NCBI GenBank assembly: GCA_032251435.1
Contig: JAVVEH010000001.1
Location: 62,001 to 126,000 of the forward strand
Source of the DNA: JAVVEH01 sp032251435
GTDB lineage: Bacteria > Verrucomicrobiota > Lentisphaeria > Oligosphaerales > MVZH01
Length of the DNA stretch: 64,000 nucleotides
Direction of reading: 5' to 3'
Below, one piece after another: positions 34,815 through 43,192 of this stretch (position 1 is its first letter; every line of letters begins with the position of its first letter). Position numbers and translations under genes: made by a program. The notes beneath the pieces were generated by a model, which did not search any database, was not told the origin of the DNA, and saw only the letters and a list, made by a program, of their open reading frames with translations.

Positions 34815-35243
34815 AATTGCACCCCTTTGCTTTGTTTAAATAGCAAAATAACCGGTTATTTTGTAATATCAAGAAGTATTTTAGAAGTAAAAGGGTTTGG
34901 CAGCGGTGGCGGTGCGCCACCTAAGGGTCCGTTGTCCGTTGTCCGTGAAAGGCGTGAAGGCTATGAATTTCTATTCCCCGAATCAGCCTTCAAGAAGAAT
35001 ATAGCCACAAAAGGGCACGAGAAAAAACGAAAATGAAGAGGGTAGGAAGGGCCTCTTGCAAAACTTTTCTTTTTGCAAGGCCAGTTAATGGTTATTAGAA
35101 GGCCATGCGAAATACGCATGCGGGTTATCTGTTATTAGGGTGAAGGTCTCGGAACTGCTTGAATCTTAAATAACCAATAACTTTTCAATGAAGGTCTTAA
35201 TTGCTGTTATACGTAGTCTTGGCATGAGAACAAGCTCTAGCTC
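34815..35243. other. Intergenic region, no gene
   Basis: Apart from the palindrome near the left end, the 429 bases show no coding potential. There is a stem-loop at 35055-35079 (CTTGCAAAA with TTTTGCAAG). There is also a repeat-like segment around 34946-35020 with a CCACAAAAGGGCACGA word. Otherwise nothing is identifiable. Confidence 0.5.
34844..34863. promoter_or_regulatory. 20-base perfect palindrome upstream of DUF4143 ATPase
   Basis: CAAAATAACCGGTTATTTTG is its own reverse complement. It ends 30 bases before the ATPase start at 34814, the usual position of an operator overlapping a promoter. The A/T-rich flanks fit a -10 region. No regulator gene is nearby. Confidence 0.5.
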
Positions 35244-36587
35244 CTACTCTTTTAATTGTCTAAAACTACCGTAACGGACAAACCTGACATCGTCAGATTC
35301 GAGTTCGCATGTCATTACACCGCTATCACACTTCACGGGGCAGTCGCGCCAGATGTCCCACAATTGCACATGCTGATTAATGCCGATCTGCCGGAGGTCC
35401 ACCTCGCCTTGCCAGGGCGACTCTGTGCGGTTGAACAGCCCGAACCAGCCGGCATCCTTGATGGTTCGGTGGGGCGTAAGCCAGACATCGACCTGTTCCG
35501 TTCGATAAGCCAGTATGCCTGTCAACCCGTTCTGGTTGCAGGCAAGCATCTGCTCATGGGTAACCAGTCCGATCACCTCGTCACTGGACATGGTCAACTC
35601 GCCTCCCATAAACAGGGGTGAGGCTGACAAGGCACGCTGGGTTATGAATGTGCGACGCTGTGCTGGTGAGAACTGATCATCCCGAGCCGTGCCCTGCCCG
35701 GCCAGTTGAAAACATCCCTCGCGTTCCGGCGTGGCGGGATTCCACACCATCAGCCGTCCAAACGGAATCATGTCCAGATCCGGCCAGAGCCCATCCACCG
35801 CGATATCCCGCACCTGCTCCCATCGCTTAAAGCTTCTTTCGATGGCGACGGGTTTGTCCCAGATATCGCCGCTAATCCGGAACATATTCGCCCGGCTGTA
35901 AACGTCGATGTCGGAGGGATTCATCGCGTCGCCCGGGGAGAGACTCAGCACGATCTCCCGATCGCATTGGGCGATGGCATCGGCCACCGCCTCGATCTCG
36001 CGCGGCTTGTGAAGGATATCATCGTACTTGATAAAATCAATGCCCCAATCGGCGAGCTGGTCAATGACGCTGTTGTAGTAAGCCTGTGCGCCAGGTCGAT
36101 CCATATTGACGCCGTACATGTAGTCGCACCAGCGACACGTGTCCTCAACATCAGCAATGTCGGCGGCAGTTACGTCGGTGTTAAGAATTGGCTGATTGAA
36201 TCGGACCGCCTTGCGCGGAATTCCGCGCATCAGGTGGACACCAAACTTGATGCCCAAACTGTGGGCATGGTCGATCAGAGGCTTCAAGCCGTCTGGAAAT
36301 GATACTATCGAAGGCAGTAAGCGCGCGTGATGGTCCAGGCGGACATCAGCGGCGTGCTTCTCTCGCGTGAACTCCTCACCGGGGGTGATGGTATATTCGC
36401 CAAACCAGCCGTTATCAATCACGAAGTATTCATACCCGGCAGGCTTGAGTTTCTTCGCAAACGCGTCGAGATTGGCACGGACCACCCGCTGGTTGGCAGA
36501 GCAGCCGTAGCAGTCATAACTATTCCAACCCAGCGGAGGACGCAGGGTGAGGGTTTTGGCATGTTTTTTGTCGAGTCCATTATTCAT
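35244..36587 (-). CDS. Alpha-galactosidase-like glycoside hydrolase (GH27-type), copy 2
   Basis: This 447-residue protein aligns along its full length with the copy at 1192-2523. By eye it is roughly four-fifths identical, with one residue less at the N-terminus and a few extra at the C-terminus. The signature PPLGWNSYDCYGC, the nucleophile in DFIKYDD and the acid/base in MFRISGDIWD are all kept, so it should be active in the cytoplasm on alpha-galactosides. AAGGA precedes its ATG by seven bases. Unlike copy 1 it has no coupled partner gene. It has its own upstream region with three direct repeats, so the copies are probably regulated differently. Confidence 0.85.
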   Translation of the reverse strand: MNNGLDKKHAKTLTLRPPLGWNSYDCYGCSANQRVVRANLDAFAKKLKPAGYEYFVIDNGWFGEYTITPGEEFTREKHAADVRLDHHARLLPSIVSFPDGLKPLIDHAHSLGIKFGVHLMRGIPRKAVRFNQPILNTDVTAADIADVEDTCRWCDYMYGVNMDRPGAQAYYNSVIDQLADWGIDFIKYDDILHKPREIEAVADAIAQCDREIVLSLSPGDAMNPSDIDVYSRANMFRISGDIWDKPVAIERSFKRWEQVRDIAVDGLWPDLDMIPFGRLMVWNPATPEREGCFQLAGQGTARDDQFSPAQRRTFITQRALSASPLFMGGELTMSSDEVIGLVTHEQMLACNQNGLTGILAYRTEQVDVWLTPHRTIKDAGWFGLFNRTESPWQGEVDLRQIGINQHVQLWDIWRDCPVKCDSGVMTCELESDDVRFVRYGSFRQLKE

Positions 36588-36633
36588 CGTAAAATCCTTC
36601 TATTGTCGTCGCTTTTGTCAAAAGTTTTCGCTC

Positions 36634-36670
36634 ATATAGTGGTCCATATAGAGGTCATTATATAGGGTCA
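36634..36670 (-). promoter_or_regulatory. Three direct repeats upstream of alpha-galactosidase copy 2
   Basis: On the plus strand the units are ATATAGTGGTCC (36634), ATATAGAGGTCA (36646) and ATATAGGGTCA (36660). They are spaced 12 and 14 bases apart and lie 47-83 bases upstream of the start at 36587. Such arrays are typical binding sites for a regulator, here probably of sugar use. Confidence 0.5.
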
Positions 36671-37211
36671 GATATTACCCAAAACCCAAACATATCCCAT
36701 TCACGCATGTTACAGATTATAGACTTCACTTAATGCCACTTGTTACCTTTTTCACCTATGAAAACAGTTTTAACGGTTTTCGACCAGTGCATGGACACTT
36801 CCTAAAACGCCCTCAAAGAAGTTATGTGAACATATGATCGGGGCCCGGTTCCGCAACCCCTCTGGGGTAGAAGAATTGGATCAATCAGCACCTGCTCCAT
36901 AAATTGACAGGCCATTCATCCCCGTGCCACAGGCACAAAGTAAGGCCAACCGGATCTGGAGCAAAGCGACAAAGCTAGCGACAAAGATAATCCCACATCC
37001 CCGGATCTCGGTGACCAAAGCGGGGGCGTCCACGGCTCCTTTTTCGGCGCTTCGGCGGAGAGGCAATCTTCGTTACTGAAAAGACACTTTCGCCTGGAGT
37101 TTTTGAAAAAAACGCGCGGGACGACGCGGCGCGGAGCCCTTAAAATGCGATGACAGTGAAGCGACACCCTCTCAAGCGCCATTGGAATTAGCGATTTTCG
37201 ATATACATTAC

Positions 37212-37253
37212 GCTTCTTTTAGTTAGTAAGATGCTTCTTTTAGTTAGTAAGAT
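37212..37253 (+). repeat. Perfect 21-base tandem duplication upstream of citramalate synthase
   Basis: The unit starts GCTTCTTTTAGTTAGTAAG and ends AT; it occurs twice, at 37212-37232 and 37233-37253, without a mismatch. Its 21-base length equals two helical turns. It lies 67 bases upstream of the citramalate synthase start, so it may alter transcription. Confidence 0.6.
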
Positions 37254-37320
37254 TTTATTTATTGCCGAATATGACGGCCCCGGCCGGCCAATCGGACCCT
37301 AATAAAGGCGCTGGTTTATC

Positions 37321-38913
37321 ATGAACCAACTTGATGTGAAAATATATGACACCACCCTGCGTGACGGCACACAGGGCGAGGGAATTTCTTTTTCGAAAGC
37401 GGATAAAGTCCGTATCGCGGAAAGCCTTGACACCTTTGGCGTTTCCTATATTGAGGGGGGCTGGCCCGGTTCGAATCCCAAAGACATGGGATTTTTTGAA
37501 GCCATGCGCGGGCGGAAAATGAAACATGCGAAACTCGCGGCCTTCGGCAGCACGCGGCGAGCTGGAAATCTGCCTGAAAATGACCCCAATCTGCAAACAC
37601 TTCTGGCCGCGGACACCCCCGTCACTACCATTTTCGGGAAATCCTGGTTATTGCACGTTCATGACGTGCTCCGAATCACGCCGGATGAGAATTTGGCGAT
37701 GATTCAAGATTCCTGCCAGTTTCTCAAGGACAACGGCCGGGAAGTGATCTTCGACGCGGAACATTTTTTTGACGGATACAAAGATTCTCCCGAATACGCC
37801 GCCGCCGTTCTGAGGGCCGCTGTCGCCGGCGGGGCGTCCACGCTGGTGTTCTGTGACACCAACGGCGGGTCGTTGCCCATGGAGATCCACGACATCGTCA
37901 AAGTGATCCGCGCCGCCATCCCCGCCAGTGTCGAGCTCGGCATCCATGTGCATAACGACAGCGGTTGCGCGGTCGGCAACTCGTTGACCGCGGTGGCCGC
38001 GGGGTGCGCGCATGTCCAAGGCACGATGAACGGCTTCGGCGAACGCACAGGCAACGCGGATCTCTGCGCCATTATCCCCGGCCTTGAATTAAAAATGGAC
38101 AGGCGCTGCCTGCCGGATAGTCACCTGGCCCACATCAAAGACCTCAGCCATTACATCTATGAACAAGCCAACCTGCGTCCCGACAAAAGCAAACCCTATG
38201 TCGGCGCCAGCGCCTTCGCTCATAAAGGCGGCATGCACGTCAACGCCGTCCAAAAAAACAACACCACTTTTGAACATATCAACCCGGAGCTGGTGGGTAA
38301 CCAGCGCCGGATTCTGGTTTCAGATCTGGCCGGAGGCACCAACATCATGCTGAAGGCGGCCGAGCATAATATCGACCTGGACAGCAAGAGCCCGGAAGTC
38401 CGGCAGATTCTTTCCGAACTCAAACGCCTCGAAGCCGAAGGGTACGAATACGAGGCCGCCGACGCGTCATTCCAGTTGCTGGTGCAAAAAATGCTCAAAA
38501 AACACGCGCCGTTTTTTGAACTTGAGGGCTTCCGGGTCATCATTGAAAAGCGCGCCGCGGATGAGCCCTGTGTTTCCGAGGCGACGATCAAGGTCACGGT
38601 GGATGGACAGACGGACATCACCGCCGCCGAAGGCGATGGCCCCGTGAACGCCTTGGACACCGCGCTGCGAAAAGTCCTTACCAGCTTCTATCCGGCCATC
38701 GCCGATGTGGCATTGACTGACTTCAAAGTCCGTATCCTTGAAGGAGACGCCGGCACGTCAGCTAAAACCTGTGTGCAAATTGAATCCACCGACGGCAATG
38801 ATTCATGGGGCACGGTGGGGGTTAGTGAGAATATTATCGAAGCCAGTTGGCAGGCGCTTGTGGATTCAGTCGAATTCATCCTGTATAACAACGCGGGCGA
38901 AGAAACACATTGA
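37321..38913 (+). CDS. cimA: (R)-citramalate synthase
   Basis: This 530-residue protein matches citramalate synthase of the LeuA family. It has the metal/substrate motif YDTTLRDGTQGEGISFSKADK near the N-terminus, the catalytic-domain motif DTNGGSLP near residue 178, HVHNDSGCAVGNSLTAVAAG around residue 210, and the family motif AHKGGMHVNAV. The C-terminal domain (from about residue 390) is the LeuA dimer/regulatory domain, where isoleucine usually inhibits. It condenses pyruvate and acetyl-CoA to (R)-citramalate, the first step to isoleucine via 2-oxobutanoate that bypasses threonine. AAAGG lies about 12 bases before the start. The sugar kinase gene follows 33 bases later. Confidence 0.93.
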   Translation: MNQLDVKIYDTTLRDGTQGEGISFSKADKVRIAESLDTFGVSYIEGGWPGSNPKDMGFFEAMRGRKMKHAKLAAFGSTRRAGNLPENDPNLQTLLAADTPVTTIFGKSWLLHVHDVLRITPDENLAMIQDSCQFLKDNGREVIFDAEHFFDGYKDSPEYAAAVLRAAVAGGASTLVFCDTNGGSLPMEIHDIVKVIRAAIPASVELGIHVHNDSGCAVGNSLTAVAAGCAHVQGTMNGFGERTGNADLCAIIPGLELKMDRRCLPDSHLAHIKDLSHYIYEQANLRPDKSKPYVGASAFAHKGGMHVNAVQKNNTTFEHINPELVGNQRRILVSDLAGGTNIMLKAAEHNIDLDSKSPEVRQILSELKRLEAEGYEYEAADASFQLLVQKMLKKHAPFFELEGFRVIIEKRAADEPCVSEATIKVTVDGQTDITAAEGDGPVNALDTALRKVLTSFYPAIADVALTDFKVRILEGDAGTSAKTCVQIESTDGNDSWGTVGVSENIIEASWQALVDSVEFILYNNAGEETH

Positions 38914-38946
38914 GCGCGGGCGGCGCGTCCAAGGACATCCAAGGCC

Positions 38947-39837
38947 ATGAACAGATCCGGCAAAGTGACAATAGCGGGCATCGGCGAGGTTTTATGGGAC
39001 TGCTTCCCGGACCATGAGGCTTTCGGCGGCGCCCCGGCGAATTTCGCCTGCCATTGTTGTTCTTTGGGCGCCGAAGCCCATGTGATCAGCGCTGTCGGTG
39101 ACGATGACCGGGGCGCTCAAGCCAAGGCCTTCCTGACCAGGCATGGTGTCAAGATATCCGCCTTGGCCAAAACAACATACGAGACCGGCGTGGTTCAGGT
39201 CGTTCTTGACGGCAAGGGCAAACCCGAGTACGACATCAAGGCGAACGCGGCGTGGGATCACATCCCGTGGTCGGAAGATCTCGCCCGTCTGGCGGGGCGG
39301 CTTGACGCGGTCTGTTTCGGATCACTTGGCCAGCGCGACCCGGCTTCCAGAGACACGATACGACGGGTTCTGGCGGCCACCGGGCCGGCGTGTCTCAAGG
39401 TTTTCGATATCAATTTGCGCCAAGCGTTCCATAACGATGACATCATCCTGACCTCACTGGAGCTGGCCGATGTCTTGAAGCTCAATGACGAGGAACTGCC
39501 TGTCGTCGCCGCCCTCATCGGCGCCGACGGCGACAAGCGCTCCATCATGACGGCTGTCATGGAGCGCTTTAACCTCAAGCTGGCGGTGTTGACTCTGGGG
39601 CCTGAGGGGGCTCTGATGATGACACCTGATGAGTCCAGTTTTATTGTTCCCCCCGACGATCCGGTCATCAACACAGTCGGAGCGGGTGATTCGTTCACCG
39701 CCGCCACCATCATGGGCTTTTTGAAAGGCCGATCCCTGGATCACATTAACCGTCACGCCAATGAGGTGGCGACCTTTGTCTGCACGCGGGATGGCGCTGT
39801 TCCCGAGTTGCCGGCGGCGCTGATCCAAACCCTGTGA
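38947..39837 (+). CDS. PfkB-family carbohydrate kinase (fructokinase-like)
   Basis: This 296-residue protein has the pfkB plan. The N-terminal motif is GEVLWDCFPDHEAFGGAPANFA and the C-terminal ATP/catalytic motif is NTVGAGDSFTAATIMGF, with the catalytic Asp inside. The residues GGAPANFA resemble fructokinase rather than ribokinase. It phosphorylates a sugar, probably fructose, in the cytoplasm. It follows cimA by 33 bases, but the two have no obvious metabolic link. The substrate is not certain. Confidence 0.85.
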   Translation: MNRSGKVTIAGIGEVLWDCFPDHEAFGGAPANFACHCCSLGAEAHVISAVGDDDRGAQAKAFLTRHGVKISALAKTTYETGVVQVVLDGKGKPEYDIKANAAWDHIPWSEDLARLAGRLDAVCFGSLGQRDPASRDTIRRVLAATGPACLKVFDINLRQAFHNDDIILTSLELADVLKLNDEELPVVAALIGADGDKRSIMTAVMERFNLKLAVLTLGPEGALMMTPDESSFIVPPDDPVINTVGAGDSFTAATIMGFLKGRSLDHINRHANEVATFVCTRDGAVPELPAALIQTL

Positions 39838-39997
39838 CCATGCGGATACCGCGGCGGCCCTCCCCGGGGCGTTTTTAGAATAAATAAAGCGCCTCCGCTT
39901 GTCAGACTTTTCTGGTTGGTTATAGTAGTCCCGCCAGCCATTTTCAAGAACAATCCGACCGGCATGGCCGGGCGGCTTTCAGCACGGGTGTCCGCAC

Positions 39998-40228
39998 ATG
40001 CCAAAAGAGTCCTATCCAGAACTGAATCAGGCGGAATGCAAGGGATGCCGCCGGTGCGTCGCCGCATGTCCGGCGCATGTTCTTTTTCTCAGTGAGACAC
40101 ACAACGCGCGGGGTTACCGGGTCGCCGCCTACGCTGGCAGCGGCTGCGTTGGTTGCGGCCAATGTTTTTACGCCTGTCCTGAACCGCACACCATTCGGGT
40201 GCATGTCATAAAGGACAAAAAATCTTGA
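39998..40228 (+). CDS. 4Fe-4S ferredoxin-type subunit of 2-oxoacid oxidoreductase
   Basis: This 76-residue protein carries two [4Fe-4S] motifs: CKGCRRCVAACP and CVGCGQCFYACPEP. It opens a four-gene operon, and its stop codon overlaps the TTG start of the alpha subunit (40225-40228). It is the delta subunit (VorD/KorD type) that takes electrons from the thiamine-dependent reaction and passes them to ferredoxin. It is the only such protein seen in the window and might also serve the IorA enzyme, which lacks its own clusters; that is speculation. Confidence 0.88.
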   Translation: MPKESYPELNQAECKGCRRCVAACPAHVLFLSETHNARGYRVAAYAGSGCVGCGQCFYACPEPHTIRVHVIKDKKS

Positions 40229-41280
40229 CGAAAAAATTATTAATGAAGGGCAATTCCGCCGCGGTGGTCGGTGGGCTGTACGCGGGATGTGAGTGTTTCT
40301 TTGGCTACCCGATCACACCGGCGAGCGAAATCGCCCACGAGGCCGCGTTTTTATTTCCCAAGGCGGGCCGGGACTTTTTACAGGCCGAATGTGAGACCGC
40401 CGCTATCAATATGCTTTACGGAGCGGCCGCCTGCGGCCGCCGGGCGATGACGGCGTCATCCGGTCCCGGAATCAGTTTAATGCAGGAAGGATTTTCCTAT
40501 TTGGCCGGGGCGCAATTGCCCTGTGTCATTGTCGATATTGTCCGGGCCGGGCCGGGGCTGGGGAACATCGGACCGGAACAATCGGATTACAATCAGATCG
40601 TGAAAGGCGGGGGCCACGGCAGTTACCATAATATTGTTCTGGCGCCCGGCTCCGTTCAGGAGATGTGTGACTTCACTTATCACGCCTTTGACCTGGCCTT
40701 CCGGTGGCGCAACCCCGTGGTGATCCTGGCGGACGCGGTGTTGGGACAAATGATGGAACCCCTCGTCTTGCCAGCGGTTTCCGTCACGCCGGAAACGCCT
40801 GACTGGGCCGTGGCGGCCACGCCGGGAACCCGGGAGAACGTGGTGACATCCATCTTTCTGGACTTTGACGAGCTGGAAGCCCACAACCACATGTTGGAAG
40901 CCAAGTTCACGGCGGCCGGCGCCGAAGACGGTCAGGTGGAAGCCTATCACTTAGACGACGCGGAGCTGGTGCTGGTCGCCTATGGCAGTTGCGCCCGTGT
41001 CGCCCGATCGGTTGTGGATGCCGCCCGGGCGGAAGGCTTGCCTGTCGGTTTACTCAGAGCCAAAACCCTGTTCCCCTTTCCCAGTCGTGACTTGTCGCGT
41101 TTGTCACGGGAAGGGCGGCGGTTTCTGGTGATGGAAATGAGCAACGGCCAATTTCGTGATGATGTCCGGCTGGCTGTCGGGTTTGACAGTCCGGTTCATC
41201 TGCTCTACCGTTATGGCGGAAATTTAATCTCCGTTGAAGAAGCCATGGCGAAGATTCATTCGTTATTTCACCTGTCTTAA
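40225..41280 (+). CDS. 2-oxoacid:ferredoxin oxidoreductase alpha subunit (VorB-like)
   Basis: The start is TTG at 40225, overlapping the upstream stop and preceded by AAAGGA; an ATG at 40243 is the alternative. The 351-residue protein has FGYPITPASEIAHEAA, SGPGISLMQEGFSYLAG, RAGPGLGNIGPEQSDYN and LADAVLGQMMEPLVLP. These fit the VorB class that oxidises branched-chain 2-oxoacids such as 2-oxoisovalerate to acyl-CoA. 2-Oxoglutarate oxidoreductase (KorA) is the alternative reading. The reaction is cytoplasmic and feeds reduced ferredoxin. It sits between the ferredoxin and beta-gamma genes. Confidence 0.85.
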   Translation: MTKKLLMKGNSAAVVGGLYAGCECFFGYPITPASEIAHEAAFLFPKAGRDFLQAECETAAINMLYGAAACGRRAMTASSGPGISLMQEGFSYLAGAQLPCVIVDIVRAGPGLGNIGPEQSDYNQIVKGGGHGSYHNIVLAPGSVQEMCDFTYHAFDLAFRWRNPVVILADAVLGQMMEPLVLPAVSVTPETPDWAVAATPGTRENVVTSIFLDFDELEAHNHMLEAKFTAAGAEDGQVEAYHLDDAELVLVAYGSCARVARSVVDAARAEGLPVGLLRAKTLFPFPSRDLSRLSREGRRFLVMEMSNGQFRDDVRLAVGFDSPVHLLYRYGGNLISVEEAMAKIHSLFHLS

Positions 41281-41303
41281 TTTCCGGCGACCGCGAGGCG
41301 ACT

Positions 41304-42761
41304 ATGTCCAGTGAACGTATCATTCAAGCCAAGGGCTTTCATCATGACTTTCACGCCCGGGGAGGAAGCGCCCCTGAAGCCACTCACTATTGCGCCGGGT
41401 GCGGGCACGGTGTCCTGCACAAGCTGATTGCGGAAGCGTTAGTTGATTTAAACATTCAAGATCAAACCATTATGGTCAATCCCGTGGGGTGCGCGGTCTT
41501 CGGGTACTACTACTTGGACTGCGGACATGTTCAAGCCGCGCATGGCCGGGCGCCCGCGGTCGGGGCCGCGATCAAACGCGCCACGCCCCAGGCCATTGTC
41601 GTGTCGTACCAAGGGGATGGGGATTTGGCCTCAATCGGCCTCAACCACACGCTTCAGGCCGCCAACCGTGGTGATCACATGGTGGTCTTTTTTGTGAACA
41701 ACGGCATTTACGGCATGACCGGCGGACAAATGGCCCCCACCACTCTGGCCGGACAAAAGACGATGACCAGCCCGGATGGCAGAGACCCGTTGACGGATGG
41801 GTATCCCATCGCCGTGTGTGAACTGATAAACCAGTTTAAAGCGCCGGTTTATATTGAACGCTGCTCCCTGTCCACCGCCGCCAAAACGCGGAAAGCGCGC
41901 GCCGCGGTGCGGAAAGCCCTGCGAATTCAAAAAGAAGGCAAGGGATACGCGTTCGTGGAGTTCTTATCGCCCTGCCCCACGAGCATGGGCAATGACGCTA
42001 TCGCTAACGCTGACTTTCTCGGCACGGCTATGGAAAAGGAGTTTCCTCTTGGCAGATTCCGGGACACCAGTGAGGAAGCGGTTGCCCGTTCCCCCCGTCA
42101 ACGGGTGTTTGACAAAGTCTTTCTCGACAGCCTGTTTCCAGCTCTCAGCTCCGCCGCCGCTCCGCGATGGAAGAAAAGTGAGCCGTTCCACGTGAAAATT
42201 TCCGGTTTTGGCGGTCAGGGAGTTCTCAGTCTCGGGGCGATGCTGGCCCAGGCGGGGCAGACCGCCGGATTGAACGTGACATGGTTTCCCAGTTATGGTC
42301 CTGAACAACGGGGAGGCACCGCGAACTGTTCCGTTGTCCTGGGAAAAACGGACATTGGATCGCCCTGCGTGTCCAGCATGGATTTGCTGGTGGCCATGAA
42401 CGCGCCGTCGATCAAACGATTCGCGCCGGAAGTCCGACCCGGCGGAACGATTTTCCATGAGGCCTCCAGTGGCGATTTTTCCGCTCCGGATGACAGTATC
42501 CGCATAGTGCCGGTGCCGGCGTTTCAATTGGCGCTGGATTGCGGCGAAGAGCGGGCGGCGAACACCGCCATGCTCGGCGCCGTGGCGGCGTCCGGCGTCA
42601 CCGGCCTGTCTCCCTCTGACTTTGAAAATGTGCTCGAACACGTTTTCTCACGCAAGAAAAAAGTTTTAGCCGTCAATTTGAAGACATTCCGTCACGCCCT
42701 GGACTGGGCCGAAAAAGAATTCACGAACACGCGCGGGGGGCGCCCCCCCCTGGGGACCTGA
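41304..42761 (+). CDS. 2-oxoacid:ferredoxin oxidoreductase, fused beta and gamma subunits
   Basis: This 485-residue protein joins two subunits that are usually separate. Residues 1-250 form the thiamine-diphosphate beta subunit: THYCAGCGHGVLHKL, NPVGCAVFGYYYLDCG, and QGDGDLASIG with NNGIYGMTGGQ. A linker of about 50 residues follows. From about residue 297 comes the gamma domain: HVKISGFGGQGVLSLGAM, SYGPEQRGGTANCSVV and NTAMLGAVAASG. It binds the cofactor and transfers electrons with the alpha subunit. It lies 23 bases after the alpha gene, and the FolB gene follows only two bases later. Confidence 0.88.
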   Translation: MSSERIIQAKGFHHDFHARGGSAPEATHYCAGCGHGVLHKLIAEALVDLNIQDQTIMVNPVGCAVFGYYYLDCGHVQAAHGRAPAVGAAIKRATPQAIVVSYQGDGDLASIGLNHTLQAANRGDHMVVFFVNNGIYGMTGGQMAPTTLAGQKTMTSPDGRDPLTDGYPIAVCELINQFKAPVYIERCSLSTAAKTRKARAAVRKALRIQKEGKGYAFVEFLSPCPTSMGNDAIANADFLGTAMEKEFPLGRFRDTSEEAVARSPRQRVFDKVFLDSLFPALSSAAAPRWKKSEPFHVKISGFGGQGVLSLGAMLAQAGQTAGLNVTWFPSYGPEQRGGTANCSVVLGKTDIGSPCVSSMDLLVAMNAPSIKRFAPEVRPGGTIFHEASSGDFSAPDDSIRIVPVPAFQLALDCGEERAANTAMLGAVAASGVTGLSPSDFENVLEHVFSRKKKVLAVNLKTFRHALDWAEKEFTNTRGGRPPLGT

Positions 42762-42763
42762 GC

Positions 42764-43129
42764 ATGGATAAAATTCACATTCGCAATTTGCTCTTACGCT
42801 GCGTCATTGGTGTTTTTGAAAAAGAACGTCATCACCGGCAGGATGTGCGGCTGAATTTGGTTTTGCACACCGACATTCAGCCAGCCGGCGTTTCAGACGA
42901 TTTGGCGGACACGGTGGATTATGTCGCCCTGCGCGATCACCTCGCCGCCGTTGTGGAATCCTCATCGTTTCACCTTATTGAAGCGCTGGCTGAGGAGATC
43001 GCCCGTATTTGTCTGGCTGACTCCCTTGTGCGCCGTGTGGATGTGACAGTGGATAAACCCGGGGCGCTGACGTTCGCGGAAAGCGTGGCCGTTGAAATCA
43101 CCCGCGTCCGGGCTGAGGCCCCGGTTTGA
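42764..43129 (+). CDS. folB: Dihydroneopterin aldolase
   Basis: This 121-residue protein matches FolB along its whole length. It has the IHIRNLLLRCVIGVFEKE start, the conserved region ADTVDYVALRDHLAAVVE with active-site Tyr, the helix EALAEEIARICL, and the KPGAL motif containing the catalytic Lys. It cleaves dihydroneopterin to hydroxymethyl-dihydropterin in folate synthesis in the cytoplasm. It begins two bases after the oxidoreductase gene and is probably translated from the same mRNA. The functional link between folate and this oxidoreductase is not obvious. Confidence 0.92.
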   Translation: MDKIHIRNLLLRCVIGVFEKERHHRQDVRLNLVLHTDIQPAGVSDDLADTVDYVALRDHLAAVVESSSFHLIEALAEEIARICLADSLVRRVDVTVDKPGALTFAESVAVEITRVRAEAPV

Positions 43130-43192
43130 TTTAGTCATAGCCCATGGCGAGGTGTGACGGATAAGAGATCGTGCGGGAAAATGAGGTTTTTC

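Larger units (their letters stand above)
36588..37320. other. Long intergenic region between divergent genes
   Basis: This 733-base region separates the divergent alpha-galactosidase copy 2 and citramalate synthase genes and must hold both promoters. It contains three direct repeats at 36634-36670, a 12-base tandem repeat at 36963-36986, and a perfect 21-base tandem duplication at 37212-37253. Open frames on the minus strand (36881-37182) include low-complexity translations such as LSLSLALSLC. They show no family match and are not believed to be genes. Confidence 0.55.

Noticed and set aside
36881..37182. Open frames with LSLALSL-type translations between copy 2 and cimA
   Set aside because: They are low-complexity translations of the 12-base tandem repeat.
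42733..42752. G6-C-G-C6-like palindrome near the end of the beta-gamma gene
   Set aside because: It lies inside coding sequence and lacks a T-run, so it is not a terminator; probably chance in GC-rich codons.
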